From Cochliopodium minus (lineage: Eukaryota; Discosea; Himatismenida; Cochliopodiidae), in assembly GCA_024220525.1 (NCBI GenBank), contig JAMYWO010000162.1, forward strand, positions 26,261 through 90,260: a DNA stretch of 64,000 nt. The letters are read 5' to 3'. Below the pieces are notes generated by a model. The model ran no database searches and had not been told where the DNA came from. It saw only the letters and a list, made by a program, of their open reading frames with translations. Shown in pieces: positions 47,802 through 59,694 of the stretch; position 1 is the first letter of the stretch; each line of letters starts with the position of its first letter. A program made the translations under genes and the position numbers.

Positions 47802-47894
47802 TTTTTTTTTTTTTTTTTTTGATCATTTTTATTTTTATCAACTTTTCAAAAAAATAAAAAAATCGTTTTCATAATCTCAATAATTAAAGATTAA

Positions 47895-48464
47895 ATGCAA
47901 GAACAACAATATACAAATCAAATGGTATATTTTTTTCAGTAAATGATGAATGTTTTCGAATATCACAGTTATATAATTTAAACAAAGTATTTTAACAAAA
48001 TTTAAATAAATTACCTATTAAAAGAACAATGAGACCATAATTTTTGATTATCTCCAAATTTTACCGCAATTATTTCTCAAAATATTTTTTTAATTTTAAA
48101 GTATAAATCTTATAGAGGAGAGACAGATACCATCTTTGATGTTCCTTTTCCCACCACCAAAAGATTTAATCCAACCAAAACAAGCAATAGTAATTATAAC
48201 CAAAGTTATATAACATTGAATAAAGATATAAAGGAAAATGAATTCAATAAGCAAAGCAAATTGAATGATAGACCTCAAATATTACCTAAAGCTGATATTC
48301 ATAATAGATATGATAGCAAAATACAGATAAACAAGATGGATCATATGGGGATTAACAATAAATGGAGACAAGATGAAGGATTGGACATGGAGATCAATTC
48401 TCCAATAAGAATGACAAATGGAAGTACATTAAATAGATCATACGAAATGATCAATCCAAATTAA
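47895..48464 (+). CDS. Small Asn/Lys-rich protein of unknown function
   Basis: Two exons, 47895-47924 (MQEQQYTNQM) and 48102-48464, join in phase 0 through a GT-AG intron to 130 residues. The protein is hydrophilic, rich in Asn, Lys, Ser and Asp, and has no transmembrane segment or recognised motif. Support comes from the long open exon, a proper acceptor and the in-frame short first exon. It resembles no family I know. A minus-strand frame over the same DNA (48096-48278) is probably its shadow. Confidence 0.45.
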
Positions 48465-48635
48465 TGTTTGTCAATAAAATTGTAAACAAATATTCAAAAA
48501 TAACAATTTTTTAATTTCTATTGGCACCTATTGTTTGAGATCATCTTAAAGTATACTTAGAATAAGGAAATTTTCTCCATAAATTATCAAAAAAAAAAAA
48601 TTGAAGAGATCTCTTGATCAAAAAAGATAAAAAAT

Positions 48636-51600
48636 ATGGGAGTTTATGGATATTATTCTTTTTGCAAAAGATATAAATTCTATGATTTCATCAATCTGAC
48701 AGAAATCTCAAACAATTATAAGAAAGGTATTCAAATATCAGAAAAAATACCTTATTAACAAAATGAAAATGATCCTATCTATAGAAAACAAGAAATTCGT
48801 ACTTATAATAGATGCAAATTCACTATTGTTCTATATATATAAGAATGAATCGATAGATTGGAAGAAAGGAGGAGAATATGTGATTTTGAAACAAAAATTA
48901 GATGAATTCATCACAAAGATGGAGAAATTCTCCGAAATGGTTAAAGAAAAAAAAAATTTCACAGAAAAATATATATTAAAATTTATTTGAAAAAAAAGCT
49001 ATTCTTTTTCGATGGAATGAACGAACTGATCAAAAAAGAGACTACATTACAAAGAAGAAGAAGCGAGGCGTCTTCTGCCAGGATCACAAACACTTCCACT
49101 GACACTTTCGTATGTCCTTTGTTAGCCCAAAGCCTGTTTGTAACACTGTTGAAGGAAAGAAAGCAGAAAATCTATTTTCATCTCTACGAAGCAGATTCAC
49201 GTAAAAGATTTTTTTAAAAACGAAAAAGATTAATCAAAAAAAAATTTTTTTAATCATAAAATTAATTTATTAATTTTTTTTAAAAAAGTGATGGCTTACT
49301 ATTCCAAAGATTGTTTTGCTGTAATTTCTAACGACAGCGATTTCCTCATCTTCCCCAAAATATCCAGGTACATCCCCATCGACACCCTACATCACAAGTC
49401 CAACGGACAAGTAGAAGCACACTGTTACAGTCCCAAAAGAATGGAAGAGAAGTTAGGTAACCTCAAAAAAAATTTCTATTTTTTTTTTTTGAAATTATTC
49501 ATTTTTTATTGTCTATTTTTTATCTTTATTTTTTATTTTTTTATTTTTATTTTTTTATTTTTTTATTTTCATTTTTATTTTTTTATTTTTATATTTTTAT
49601 TTTTTTATTTTATTTTTTATTTTTTATTTTTATTTTTATTTTTATTTTTATTTTTAATTTTAATTTTAATGTATTTTTGAAAGGCATACCTTCTCAATTG
49701 TTCCCCCTTTTGTCTTGCATGATAGGAAATGATTACACCAACAATTACCTGAGCGACCAGTACTACCATTTTCTCATGAGAGAATACGAGAGCACCAAGA
49801 AGAAGCAAAAGAACTTGCCCGGAAATGTTACTAAAAGCAAAGGTAAAAAAACAATTTTTTGAATAATAAAATTAAATTAAATTCTAAAAATTTTATTCTC
49901 AACTAAATAAATCAAAATTTGTTATTCAAAAATTTGTTATTATGATTTAAAAAAATTGAAAAAAAAAATAAATAAATCAAAATATATAATTTAAAATTTA
50001 ATCAACATGAATAAAATTCATTATTATTATGATTAAATAAAATTGAAAAAGTCAAAGTAAATGGTTCAAATACATATTAAAAATAAAAGTAAATGGTTCA
50101 ATACTTTTTATGAAAAATCAAAAAATTTTTTTTGAACAAAATTTAGATTGATACTTTTTATTTTAAATTCATTTGATAAATAAAGCAAAGTTAAATAATT
50201 TTTTTCATTATTAAAGTGTCTTCAAGCCATTTGATCATAAACTCGGTGATTTGCTTCATCAAGAAATGGAAAAACGATAAAAAACTGATTCTTTCGAACA
50301 TCTTGCCCCACAACAACAAAAAGAAGCTCTTCGCAGTGTTCGAAGAAGCCGAGAAGAAATATCACTGCAGCGAGTTCGATCAAAGCGTGCTGATAAACTT
50401 GGATGAGGATCTTAAGCTTAGAGGAGATTTTTTCGATAATTCCGATAAATTCTATAAATTTCCGAAAAACTTCCTCCATAATTTTGTTCAAGGAAATTTG
50501 GATGTCAATTTCCTCAACTTTTTGCTTTCCAACTCTTTTTGGGGGAAGATCGTCTTGGTTGGTCGTAAGAAAGAGAACAATTTGAAGAACAGAACTACCT
50601 CTGTTTATATTGTTACTCAACATTTGAGGCAAATCCTTTATTCCATCTTATCTTCAAGTCAAGGTATTGTTTAAAATAATTTTCTATTTATTTTTTATTT
50701 TTTATTTTTTTGATTTCATTTATTTTATTTTTTTTTTTTATATTTATTTTTTTTGAATTAAAATTTTTTTTTTATTTTATATTTTATTTTTTTTTTATTT
50801 TTTATTTTGAATTCAAAAATTTTTTTTTATTTTATTTATTTTTTTTTCATTTTATTTTTAAAATTTTTTTTAAACAAATTTTTAAGATTTATTTTTACTT
50901 TTTATTTTTTTGAGAAGAAAGGAACATCACTGAATACATTCAAATAAACTCAGCATATTGCAACCAAGAAACAAAACCATTAGGGGAAATGTATTATTAT
51001 GACTCTTCAGAGAAGAAAACAAACACATTTTCTTTCTCTGAAAAACTTTTCAGTGAATTCTCCTTTGAAAAAAAGACTGATTTTTTGATTTCTTGTTCTC
51101 GGGTCAGCTCCATTGATTTATCCAGCTACATCAAACCATATTCTTACACTCAAAAACTTTTAAAGAATAAAGACTCAGAATCTTTTCATCAATCTCTCTA
51201 TCTTTTGGTAAAAGGAAAATTTAATTATTTTTTTTAATTTTATTTTTTATTTTTATTTTTTTTATTATTTTTAATTTATCTTTTAAAAATTTATTTTATT
51301 TTTTATCATAGTTTTAATAAAAATTTTTTTTCTTTTTAAAGTCTACTTTGTATCTTATCAACAAACATGTGGAAATCACAAAAAATGTAGAAACGAAGAG
51401 CGGAATATTTTATTTGTGGGAACCTTACTTGCTTTTGTTCTGTTCTTTTGCATTCACCAACAAAATAAAGTTGCCACCCAACAAGATAATTTCCAATGAA
51501 AAAAATAAACCTCCACTCAGTGTAGCAAACGCTTTTTTTGTCAGAAAAAGATCCGCTTATTTGTCTTCTTTGTTTCAACTTACAATCCAACATTTTCACA

Positions 51601-52142
51601 TGATCTCTCAAATCGTTTACATGGATGAGCAGCTTCCCTTTTTCGACATTTCCAAATTGTTTAGCGGAGAGTTTTGGGAACAGTGTTACCATGATCTTTT
51701 TGTTGATCTTTGTGATACTCATCTGTTTGACAACAGTTTTGATGTTTCTTTTTCCACTCTTTATTTCATTGAGAACCATTTTTTTAAGGAGAACAAAGAG
51801 TTGGCAGAATCTTTCAAAGAGATTTTCCTCACATTTGTCGATGTTGACAAAGTTACTTTCAAGACTCATTTCAAGAAGAAAGTAGAAAAAAAAGAAAAAA
51901 AAATACAAGGGGAGGAGGATGAAGAAAATCCTGTGGAAAATCTGACAGAAGGGCAACATGAAATAGAACAAAGAAAGGAGAACATTAATCCTCATCACAA
52001 ACAGCTTTTGGATTCTAATTGTTACTTGGGCTTTTTGGAGAAGAGCGATCTTGATAAGTTTTATTTTGTTAATGAAAAATCAATGTACAGTGTAGAAAAT
52101 GAAAGTGAAGAAACAGATTCACAACAAGAAGACAATATTTAA
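48636..52142 (+). CDS. ASTE1: Asteroid-type XPG/FEN-family protein
   Basis: Exons 48636-48726, 48785-48939, 48999-49200, 49289-49456, 49684-49842, 50217-50663, 50921-51207 and 51342-52142 join in frame to 769 residues. It starts MGVYGYYSF as XPG-type proteins do. Then come FVLIIDANSLLFYIY (XPG-N-like), HLYEADSLMAYYSKDCFAVISNDSDFLIF (XPG-I-like acidic residues), YIPIDTL, YSPKRMEEKLG and LLSCMIGNDYTNNYL. This is the asteroid/ASTE1/FAM120 branch of the structure-specific nuclease superfamily. Some acidic residues are present but nuclease activity cannot be assumed. The C-terminus is Glu/Lys-rich. The 3' end faces the CBS piece on the other strand, with 39 bp between stops. Confidence 0.82.
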
Positions 52143-52181
52143 AATTAAAATCAAATTAAATTATTTTTAATGTTCAAAAAA

Positions 52182-53289
52182 TTAGTTCAACTTCTCTTGA
52201 ACTTTCTTCAAAACATCAACTTGACTGATGACACCAACAGGTGTTTTAGTGTTAGGATCGAGAATGAAGACACGATGGACATGTTGAGAAACCATTTTGT
52301 CAATTACGGTTTGGAATTTATCATTAGGGAAGACATGAACGACCTAAAATAAAAAATTTAAAAAATAATAAAATATGATTAAAATTAATAAAATAAAAAT
52401 AAAAAAATTTTAAATTAAAAAAAATAAAGAAAATTTTTACTTCTTTTGTTTCAGATTTGATGGTGTTGAATGGAATGAAGAGTTTGTGGATGTTTGAATC
52501 TAATCCGACCAACTTTACATCGCTTCCACTGATAGCACCGATCAAAGAACCTTTCTCATCTACAACACCGATACCGCTGACGTTGTGTTCGTGGATTTGT
52601 GCGAATGCTTGCAACAAAGAATCTGGAAAAAATTAATTAAATTATATTCAAAATTAAAAAATAAATAAAAAGTTAAATTAAAATAGAAAATTACCAGTAT
52701 TTTTAGCAGTAAAAACTTTTTGGAATCCAACACCAATTTCCTAATTTTTTTATTTATTTTTATTTATTTTTATTTATTTTTATTTATTTTTATTTATTTT
52801 TATTTTTTTTTATTTTTTTTTATTTTTATTTTTTATACTTGGACAGTCTTGTTTTGGAAATCATCGAAAAGTCTGTGATGCATGTGAATAAATAAAATGA
52901 GATCGGTTTGGGAGCAGACTCCGTACAACCCTCCTTCTCCATCCAAAATAGGAACTCTGTGTAAATTGCTTTGGCAGATTCTGTCTGTTAAAAAAAAAAA
53001 ATGAAAATTTAATTAGTGTTTATCTAATATGAAAAAATTAAGAAAAATTATCGAAAATAAAATTAAAAAAATAAGAAAATTTTTATTTTAAACAAAAAAC
53101 TTTAAAATTAAACAAATTTGACAAAATTAAAAGTTATAAATTTTGAAAAATTTATTGTTGACGTACAAAAACTAAATGTATAACAAAAATTAAAAATAGA
53201 TTAAAATTACCCAAAACAGCTCTTGCCGGTGCTTTGTCTTCGAAGAGATAGAAGTTAGTTCTTTTGTTGAATTGGGCAACTTGTGAGAC
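52182..53289 (-). CDS. AMPK-gamma/SNF4-like CBS protein, 3' part
   Basis: Exons 53211-53289, 52839-52984, 52695-52740, 52441-52622 and 52182-52343 join in frame to 203 residues. CBS signatures: NLHRVPILDGEGGLYGVCSQTDLI, VSGIGVVDEKGSLIGAISGSDVK and HRVFILDPNTKTPVGVISQVDVL. The first exon begins in phase 0 (VSQVAQF) behind an intron carrying the minisatellite that ends at the n at 53493. The N-terminal 123 residues are not upstream but at 33531-34345. Adenine-nucleotide binding in CBS pairs is known for the family and inferred here. Confidence 0.85.
52750..52836. repeat. TTTTTATTTA simple repeat in a CBS gene intron
   Basis: About seven near-perfect units of TTTATTTATTTT, then poly-T with A. 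Confined to the intron, with no coding effect. Confidence 0.85.
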
Positions 53290-53363
53290 CTAAAATATTA
53301 AAATAAGAGTAAAAAAAATGAATATATTGAAGTTATGGCAAATAATAAAGGAAAATGAAAAAT

Positions 53364-53493
53364 AAATAAAAATAAAAGAAAGTAAAAGAAAAATGAAAGT
53401 AAAAAAAAATGAATATAATAAATAAAATGAATAAAATGAATAAAATGAATAAAATGAATAAAATGAATAAAATGAATAAAATGAATAAAATGA
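53364..53493. repeat. A-rich core plus TGAATAAAA minisatellite at a scaffold joint
   Basis: The core at about 53364-53415 repeats, almost base for base, the one at 33395-33450, and is followed by eight AATGAATAAA-type units up to the n at 53493. Both ends lie in CBS gene introns on the same strand. From 53494 to 53690 only A-rich sequence is seen before the RhoGEF stop. Confidence 0.8.
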
Positions 53494-53690
53494 NAAAAAA
53501 TATAATGAAAAAAAAAATAATAAAAAACACCAATGAAAAAAAAATTTTTATAAATAAAAAATAAAAAACATAAATGAAAAAATAAATAAAAAATAAAAAT
53601 AAAATTGAAAAAAAAACAAAAAAATTATTTGAAATAAATAAGAAAATAATTCAAATAAAAGATTTAAAAATTATAAAAATAAATAAAAAA

Positions 53691-56600
53691 CTAATAACCA
53701 TAAGTTTCACTTGTAAAAGTTCCTTTTCCTTCTCTCAAATCTTCAACCCAGCTTCCTTCGTAAGAAGAGCCATCAATGTATTCCATTCTTCCAAAACCAT
53801 GTCTTGCATCTTTGTCAAAAGTACCAGTATACGTTCCATTGAAACATTTGTACTCTCCCTGTCCTTGCTTCAATCCATTTTCAAAATTTCCTAAATTAAG
53901 TAAATTTAAATAAAATTATTTAAAAATAATAAATAAAACACAAATAAATCATCAAAAAAAAAATCATCAAAAAAATAAAAAATAACAAGAAATAAAAATA
54001 AATCAAAAATAAATCAAAAATAAATCAAAAATAAATCACGAAATAATAAATAAAATAAAAGTAAAAAATTTTCAAGCAAAAATGATAACAAAAATAAAAA
54101 CAACAATAAAATAAAATAAAATAAGTATTAATAAAATAAAATAATAAAATCAAAAATAAATAATAAAATAAAATAAAATAATAATAAAACAAAAAATTTC
54201 AAATAATAATAAAAATAAATAAAACAATAATAAAACAATAAAATCAAAAATAAATTATAACAAAATTTTTATTTTTACCTTTATAATAATTTCCGTTTGC
54301 GTAATTGAACTCTCCGTATCCAGACATGAGGTTTTTTTTGTATTCACCAGTATGTACATCACCATTAATCCAAGTGGTAGTTCCCTTCCCATCTTTAGTT
54401 CCATCCACAAAATTTCCTAAAAAAAAATTAAAAAAAAAGAAAAAATTATAGAAATAACAATAATGAAATAAAACAAAAATAAATAATTTTAATTTTTTTT
54501 TTACCTTCATATTTTTGTCCTACAATGGTCAAAGTCCCTTCTCCATCTAATCAAAAGATTTATTTTTAAAAAAAAAAAAAATTTAAAAAATACAATTAAA
54601 AAAATTAAAATTTTTTAAAATAAAATAAAAGGATACGTGGAGAACTGTTTGACCAATTTCCTTGGTAGACTTCGTTGGTGAGACCGTATGTCATTTTACC
54701 GTAGCCATCACGCTTTCCCTTCACGTAATGTCCTTCATAAACATTCAATCCTGCTGTGAAAGTACCTTCGCCATCAACAACTCCACACAACCACTTTTTT
54801 CATTTTTAATATTTTAAAAAAATAAATAAAAACAAAAATAAAAATAAAAATAAAAAGATTCAAAAAATTTTTAAAAAATGATAGAAAAAAAATAATTTTG
54901 AATTAAAAAAAAGAAATAAAAACGAAAAAAGAAAAAAGAAAAAATAAAAATTGAAAATAAATAATGAAAAAAGAAACATAAAAAAATAAATTGAAAATGA
55001 CAAAAATGTTATTTTTTTTAACCTCTCCATTGTAATGATCTTTATTTTTGAATTTATAACGAAACTTTCTTCTATTAAAATCCGTCTCGATGACACCTCT
55101 GAAAGTACAATATCTTTCTATTTCAGAGTGCAACTCGTCCATCCACTTCTTCTTCAAGGAAGCATTGCTGTGTTTCACGAGGAATTGTTCTTCTGGAAGA
55201 ATTAATCTGAATGCGTCTTTCGATCCTGAAAGTTCTTCCAAACCGTCGGGCCAAACAAGATCAAGTGGATATTCGAATTCGATTTTTTTTTCTCCTAAAA
55301 AAATTTTTTGAAAGAAATATTGCTGAGATTTACGAAAGGTAATTTTTTAAAAAATAAAATAAATGATGAAAACAAAAAATATTTGAAGCAGAAATGTCCA
55401 AATATAAAATAACTCTTTAAAATTTGTTTATTATCAATTTTTGGATAAATCTTAATGAAATATGTAGAAAGATAATTAGTTTGAATAAAAATATATGAAA
55501 AAAAAATAAAGAATTAAAAGAATTTTAAGAAATTTAAAAAAAAAATAACAAACCCTTTTTCTGATCACTACAAACAATGATTCTGTCAAAAAACAGTATC
55601 AAAGTGGAATATTTTGATTGTCCGAATGTAATAGTGAGGTCAGTAGATGAGAAAATCATGGCAGACTTGATGGATTGGAGTCTGGGAATGTGTTTGCAAA
55701 GTTTGTCGAATTCGTGCGTACGTTCAGTGATACGAACGTTTTCGTTTACAGTGTCAGCAAACTTTTTGATCATTTCTAATGCTTTGTTAAGGTTTGCGTA
55801 ATCGATGTGGCTTTTGTCTGTGGAGTTGATCATTTCTTGAATTAAAAGACGGTATCTGTTCAAATAAAAAAAAAGTTTTTTTAATGAAATATTTTTAAAA
55901 TTTTAAAATAAAATAAAAAAACTGTTTAAAAACCAAAATAAGTTAAAATATAAAAAAAATTACCTTGGAATTCTTTGGACAGGTACAATCAACAACTGTG
56001 CCAAAGTAATACCATTACACTTATTGATAACTTTTTGTGAAAAAGTAGCAACCTGCTTTTTGTTTCCTTCAAGACCACTCAACAACTTGACAGCGATGTT
56101 GTAGTTGCTGTAATAAACGTTGAAGGGATTGAACTTTTCGACGATGGAGGAGATCATTTCTCCTATTTCGGTTGTTTCCGGATTCCATTTGACGAGTTTG
56201 TCGTAGATGTTCAACATGAAGGTACGGCTGAGAGGCTCGAGCTCATCGATGTTTCCCCAGAGGGAGTTCAACTCTTGTGGTGAAAAGCACTTGCTTTCGT
56301 TTGCTAAAGGAATCACATTCTAAAAAAAGATTAAAATAAAAAAAACTAACAAAATTCTTAAATTGAAAAAAAAAGAATTAAAAGTTAAACGATAAGTGAA
56401 ATATGATCAAAAAAATATAAATTAAAAAAATTAAGGATCAAGAAAAGGTAAAATATATTTAAATTATGACAAAACAAGACTTTTTTTTTATAAACAAAAC
56501 TTATTTACATTCAAAATTTCTCTCAATTGATCTCCATAACTGCATTCGGTTGTATACAACTCTTTCATTACCTTCTCCCTCTTGGTCAAGTTGTTGGGGT

Positions 56601-56791
56601 TTTTGTGGAGGATGCTGGCAGAAAGATGTTCCTCTTTGATATTTTTCTCCATTGTGGATTGGAGTTCCGAACTTCTGAGGTAAGTCTTCTTGAATTCTGT
56701 CCATTTACATTCCTCAACTCCCTTCTCCTCTTTCTTTCCTTTTGATTCTTTTTTCTTGGTTCTTGGGGATTTCTTGTCAATCCCCAAACCA
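53691..56791 (-). CDS. DH-PH-MORN RhoGEF (alsin-like), first exon not found
   Basis: Eight exons: 56509-56791, 55964-56319, 55554-55855, 55023-55294, 54637-54793, 54505-54546, 54279-54416 and 53691-53890. The DH domain shows KVMKELYTTECSYGDQL and the hallmark LLIVPVQRIPRYRLLIQEM split by an intron. A PH domain follows (about KSAMIFSSTDL to WMDELHSEI), then eight MORN repeats (Y-x-G-x-W/Y-x2-G-x3-G-x-G), the first split at NGE/WLCG. It activates Rho-type GTPases and MORN repeats bind membranes or other proteins. The order resembles alsin (ALS2) without its RCC1 and VPS9 parts. The first visible exon opens in phase 2. A start exon upstream was not identified, and ATG 56982 reads through hydrophobic intron-like sequence. 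Confidence 0.85.
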
Positions 56792-56895
56792 CTAATTAAA
56801 TAAAAAAAAAAGTAAGGAAAGAGTAGTTGAAATTTTATGTATTCAATATGAAGAAATTTATGAATTAATAGGAGAAATTTTAAATATGATTTAGG

Positions 56896-56980
56896 GATGT
56901 CCAAAAATATTACAACAGTATAAATTTTGTTAGTAAAATTTTTATATCCGCTAACAAAGTTGTAATATTTGGACATGTCC
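56896..56980. repeat. 85-bp imperfect inverted repeat (hairpin)
   Basis: The arm GATGTCCAAAAATATTACAAC (near 56896) pairs with GTTGTAATATTTGGACAT (near 56958-56976). Inner parts TTTGTTAG and CTAACAAA also pair. AAATATGATT occurs just outside on both sides (56883 and 56981), which could be a target duplication. It could be a small non-autonomous element or an RNA hairpin. No other copy was noticed in the window. Confidence 0.6.
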
Positions 56981-57167
56981 AAATATGATTAATATAATAA
57001 TATAAAAAAAAAGATCATGAATTATTTGAATACAATTATTTCAATCGATTTCTTCAAAAAATAAAGAAAGAAATGGATGGGATACAACATTTCAAATTAT
57101 ATTGAATATAAATATTTAATCCTCTTTTTAGGATGAAAATGAAAATAAGATCCATTTTTTAAAAAGA

Positions 57168-58402
57168 TTATAAAAAGAAATATAAAGTTTTTTTATGGCT
57201 TTTTTTTTTTGATGATTCGAACCTATCTCTATTGCTATCCCTATTGCTATCTCTATTCATCAAATTGAAAGTGGAATTCGAATCGGAATTTCTCTTCTCA
57301 GTATGTGAAATCTCATGTTGGACTGTATTCCTTCTCATATCGTTGATATTGGTTGGTTTGATCTCTGTATTCTGTTTGATGGTGCTTTCAAATTTCAATT
57401 TGTTGTGTATGATGCCCAGATGCTTCACCATCAGATCTGCATCTTCGATCTTCTCAAAATTGATTCCATATACGTTGTTGGGATCTCTCCATTGAACGAA
57501 AGTATCTGAGATCTTTCTGAATATCACATCATTCAGTATAGGTGAATTGATCACATACTACATTTTGTTTTTTTTATACAATAAATGGATCAAATAAAGT
57601 ATATTTTGTATTTTAAAGGAATTTTAGAATAATAAAACTATACTATGAATGAGGGATAACATAAAATATATATCAATCAGGATTTATCTTATATTAAAAA
57701 TAGTATAATCTTGGTATAATCCTAATATAGCCAAAAATAATTCGGATTGCAATCAAAATTTTTTAAAATAGAGTTTATAATTCAACAAGTTTTTCCTCAA
57801 AGATAAATTGATAAAATAAATTGATGATCAATGGAAATAATTTAATTCAATTTTGAATGTATAGGGGATATACAAAGGATTTATTATTTAAAATCCCTAA
57901 CTCTTTGTTATCTTCAAAGTAAATTATCACATGATAATTCTTTATAAATTTTTAAATGTTAAAGGATAATTGATTATTATCTTATTTTACCTGTTGATTC
58001 ACATTACTCATACCAACAACTCTATATGAGGATGGATTGATTGCTTTATTCTCAAATAGCCAAATAGTTGATAATCCTTCATCAATTGATTCCCAATCAT
58101 TCTTTTCAGTTTGATATATAAATGCAGATCCTTGCGTAGCATGCACTATTTCTTCACTGGTTAAAAGAATTAAAAAAAAAAATATTTATTGAAAGGATAT
58201 ATTGAAAAATATATTTGATCAAGATTGTAAACCAACTATCGAAAATAAATTTGATAATGTAGTTTAAAAAAAATCAGTAACCTCATTCAAAAAAAAAATT
58301 TCAATTTTATTTTTTTTATTTTTATTTTTATATTTATGTTTCATAACAAATATGAAGTGGGTATGTATAGATTAAATTAACATACCAATTGAAAGATCTC
58401 AT
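57168..58402 (-). CDS. Small EVH1/WH1-domain protein
   Basis: Exons 58386-58402 (17 nt), 57991-58156 and 57168-57557 join in frame to 190 residues. Residues 5-112 form an EVH1 domain: VHATQGSAFIYQTEKNDW, IWLFEN, YRVVGM, VINSPI, TFVQWRDPNNVYGINF. The aromatic residues that cradle proline-rich ligands (Y, W, F/W) are present. EVH1 domains of Ena/VASP, WASP and Homer localise actin regulators. The tail is short, Asn/Ser/Arg-rich with RDSN repeats, and has no VCA or coiled coil, so it is not a full VASP or WASP. Confidence 0.85.
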
Positions 58403-58679
58403 TTTAATTATTAAAAGCAAAATATAAATTATAAATCATCGAAAAATCTCAAGGATAGGGAAACAAACGAATGTTGCACTTAAAAGACAATCTTCGCTCT
58501 ATATTTAACCTTTAAGGATGGTTTCACATTATAACAAAGAAGATGGCTTTGAGAGGAGAAATCTTTATTGATCGATAAAGATTTACTATCGGACAAAGAA
58601 GATCTGAAAAGGGCAAGTTGTAATTTAAATCTTTAAGCTATTTTTCAACTATTCATCAATCATTTTTTTTTTATTTCAA
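58403..58679. other. Spacer between EVH1 start and Sel1 pseudogene
   Basis: 277 bp with short direct pieces such as AAAGAAGAT and ATCGATAAAGAT. It presumably holds the EVH1 promoter. No further gene is seen. Confidence 0.4.
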
Positions 58680-59694
58680 TTAATTGATCATCTCAGAAAT
58701 GATTATCGAACATATTCCTTTAACAAAAAAAGGAAGTAAGTTGTTCCGATGTTTTGTAATCAACAACAAAGTTATTATCTGGTCATTCAATTCTTTAGTA
58801 GGGTTGAAGAAAATATGATAATCTTTTTTCCATTCTATTCTTTTAGAAATGATCACTTCTCGGATGTTCTCTTTCATTAAGGGCAAGTTGTTCGTAGATT
58901 TAAAATAAGATTCTTCCAAGTAATCTTTTCCTTGATAAATTGCGGAAAAGAAATGATAAAGAGAAACCAATTTAGGGATCATCTCTTCTATCCTCCCGTT
59001 TTCAGAGTACATTTGGTATAAATTATGAAAAGAAAGAATATCTCCTTTTTCTGCGCTCAATGTGAAATAAGAAATCGCTTTTTTTTCATCTATTTTTACT
59101 CCCCCAGACCCAAGACGATAGATTGAACCTATCATAGAATGAGATTAAATCAATTAATTTAAAAAAAAATATCATTTTCTGTTAAATCTATCCAAGAGTA
59201 GATGATAAAATTGAGTATTACAAAAAATGATCTTACCTAAAAATCTTTATGTATTTTCTATTCCCATTTCTCTTGCTTTTTTGAAAAATTTTATTGCTTT
59301 TTCACCATTTCCATCCACAGTTTTCCACAGACCATAATTTAATGCAATCATATACAAACACTGTCCTATCAAAGTTTTTTTGGCAATATTCTTTTTATTT
59401 AGTTTGTAATATTTCATGAACCACTCGATGGTTCCCTTTATATTTTTGTCTTTTCCAATTTTCCAAGAAAGATTTGTATCCCAATCCTATCCAATCTCCC
59501 TTAGCTGAATATTTAAGGATCAATTCAGATGTTCTTTTAATATCTTTCTTAATCTTGTACCCAAAAAAAAGCCTGAATAACAATTCCAATTCTTCCTCAA
59601 TAGTTTTTTTTAATTCTCCTCTATTTTCAAGATTCAAATTATTCTCTTTATCAAATGATTCCATTTTGGTTGTTTGATTTTCTTTTCCTGCCAA
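58680..59694 (-). pseudogene. Sel1-like repeat protein, probably broken
   Basis: Minus strand. The first exon (about 59260-59694) encodes ELLFRLFFGYKIKKD and Sel1-type helices, and the second is 58680 to about 59128 (SIYRLGSGGVKIDEKKAISYFTLSAEKGD). Sel1 repeats (TPR-like, A-x2-W/Y-F-x-A-A-x2-G) act as protein scaffolds. Two defects are visible: the frame shifts near 59470 between GYKSFL and the continuation WKIGKDKNIKGT, and a TAA interrupts REMGIENT before the splice site near 59236. Neither is explained by an intron. Either a young pseudogene or poor base calls. An upstream exon may end at the acceptor near 59695. Confidence 0.6.

Noticed and set aside
33276-53493. Ciliate-like programmed gene scrambling
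   Set aside because: Every break falls at an n or at the window edge in low-complexity sequence, without the short pointer repeats of scrambled genes. Contig misordering explains it better.
59236-59250. Reassigned stop codon (TAA as Gln) suggested by the Sel1 gene
   Set aside because: Other intact genes end with TAA, TAG or TGA at the expected family length and have no internal stops.
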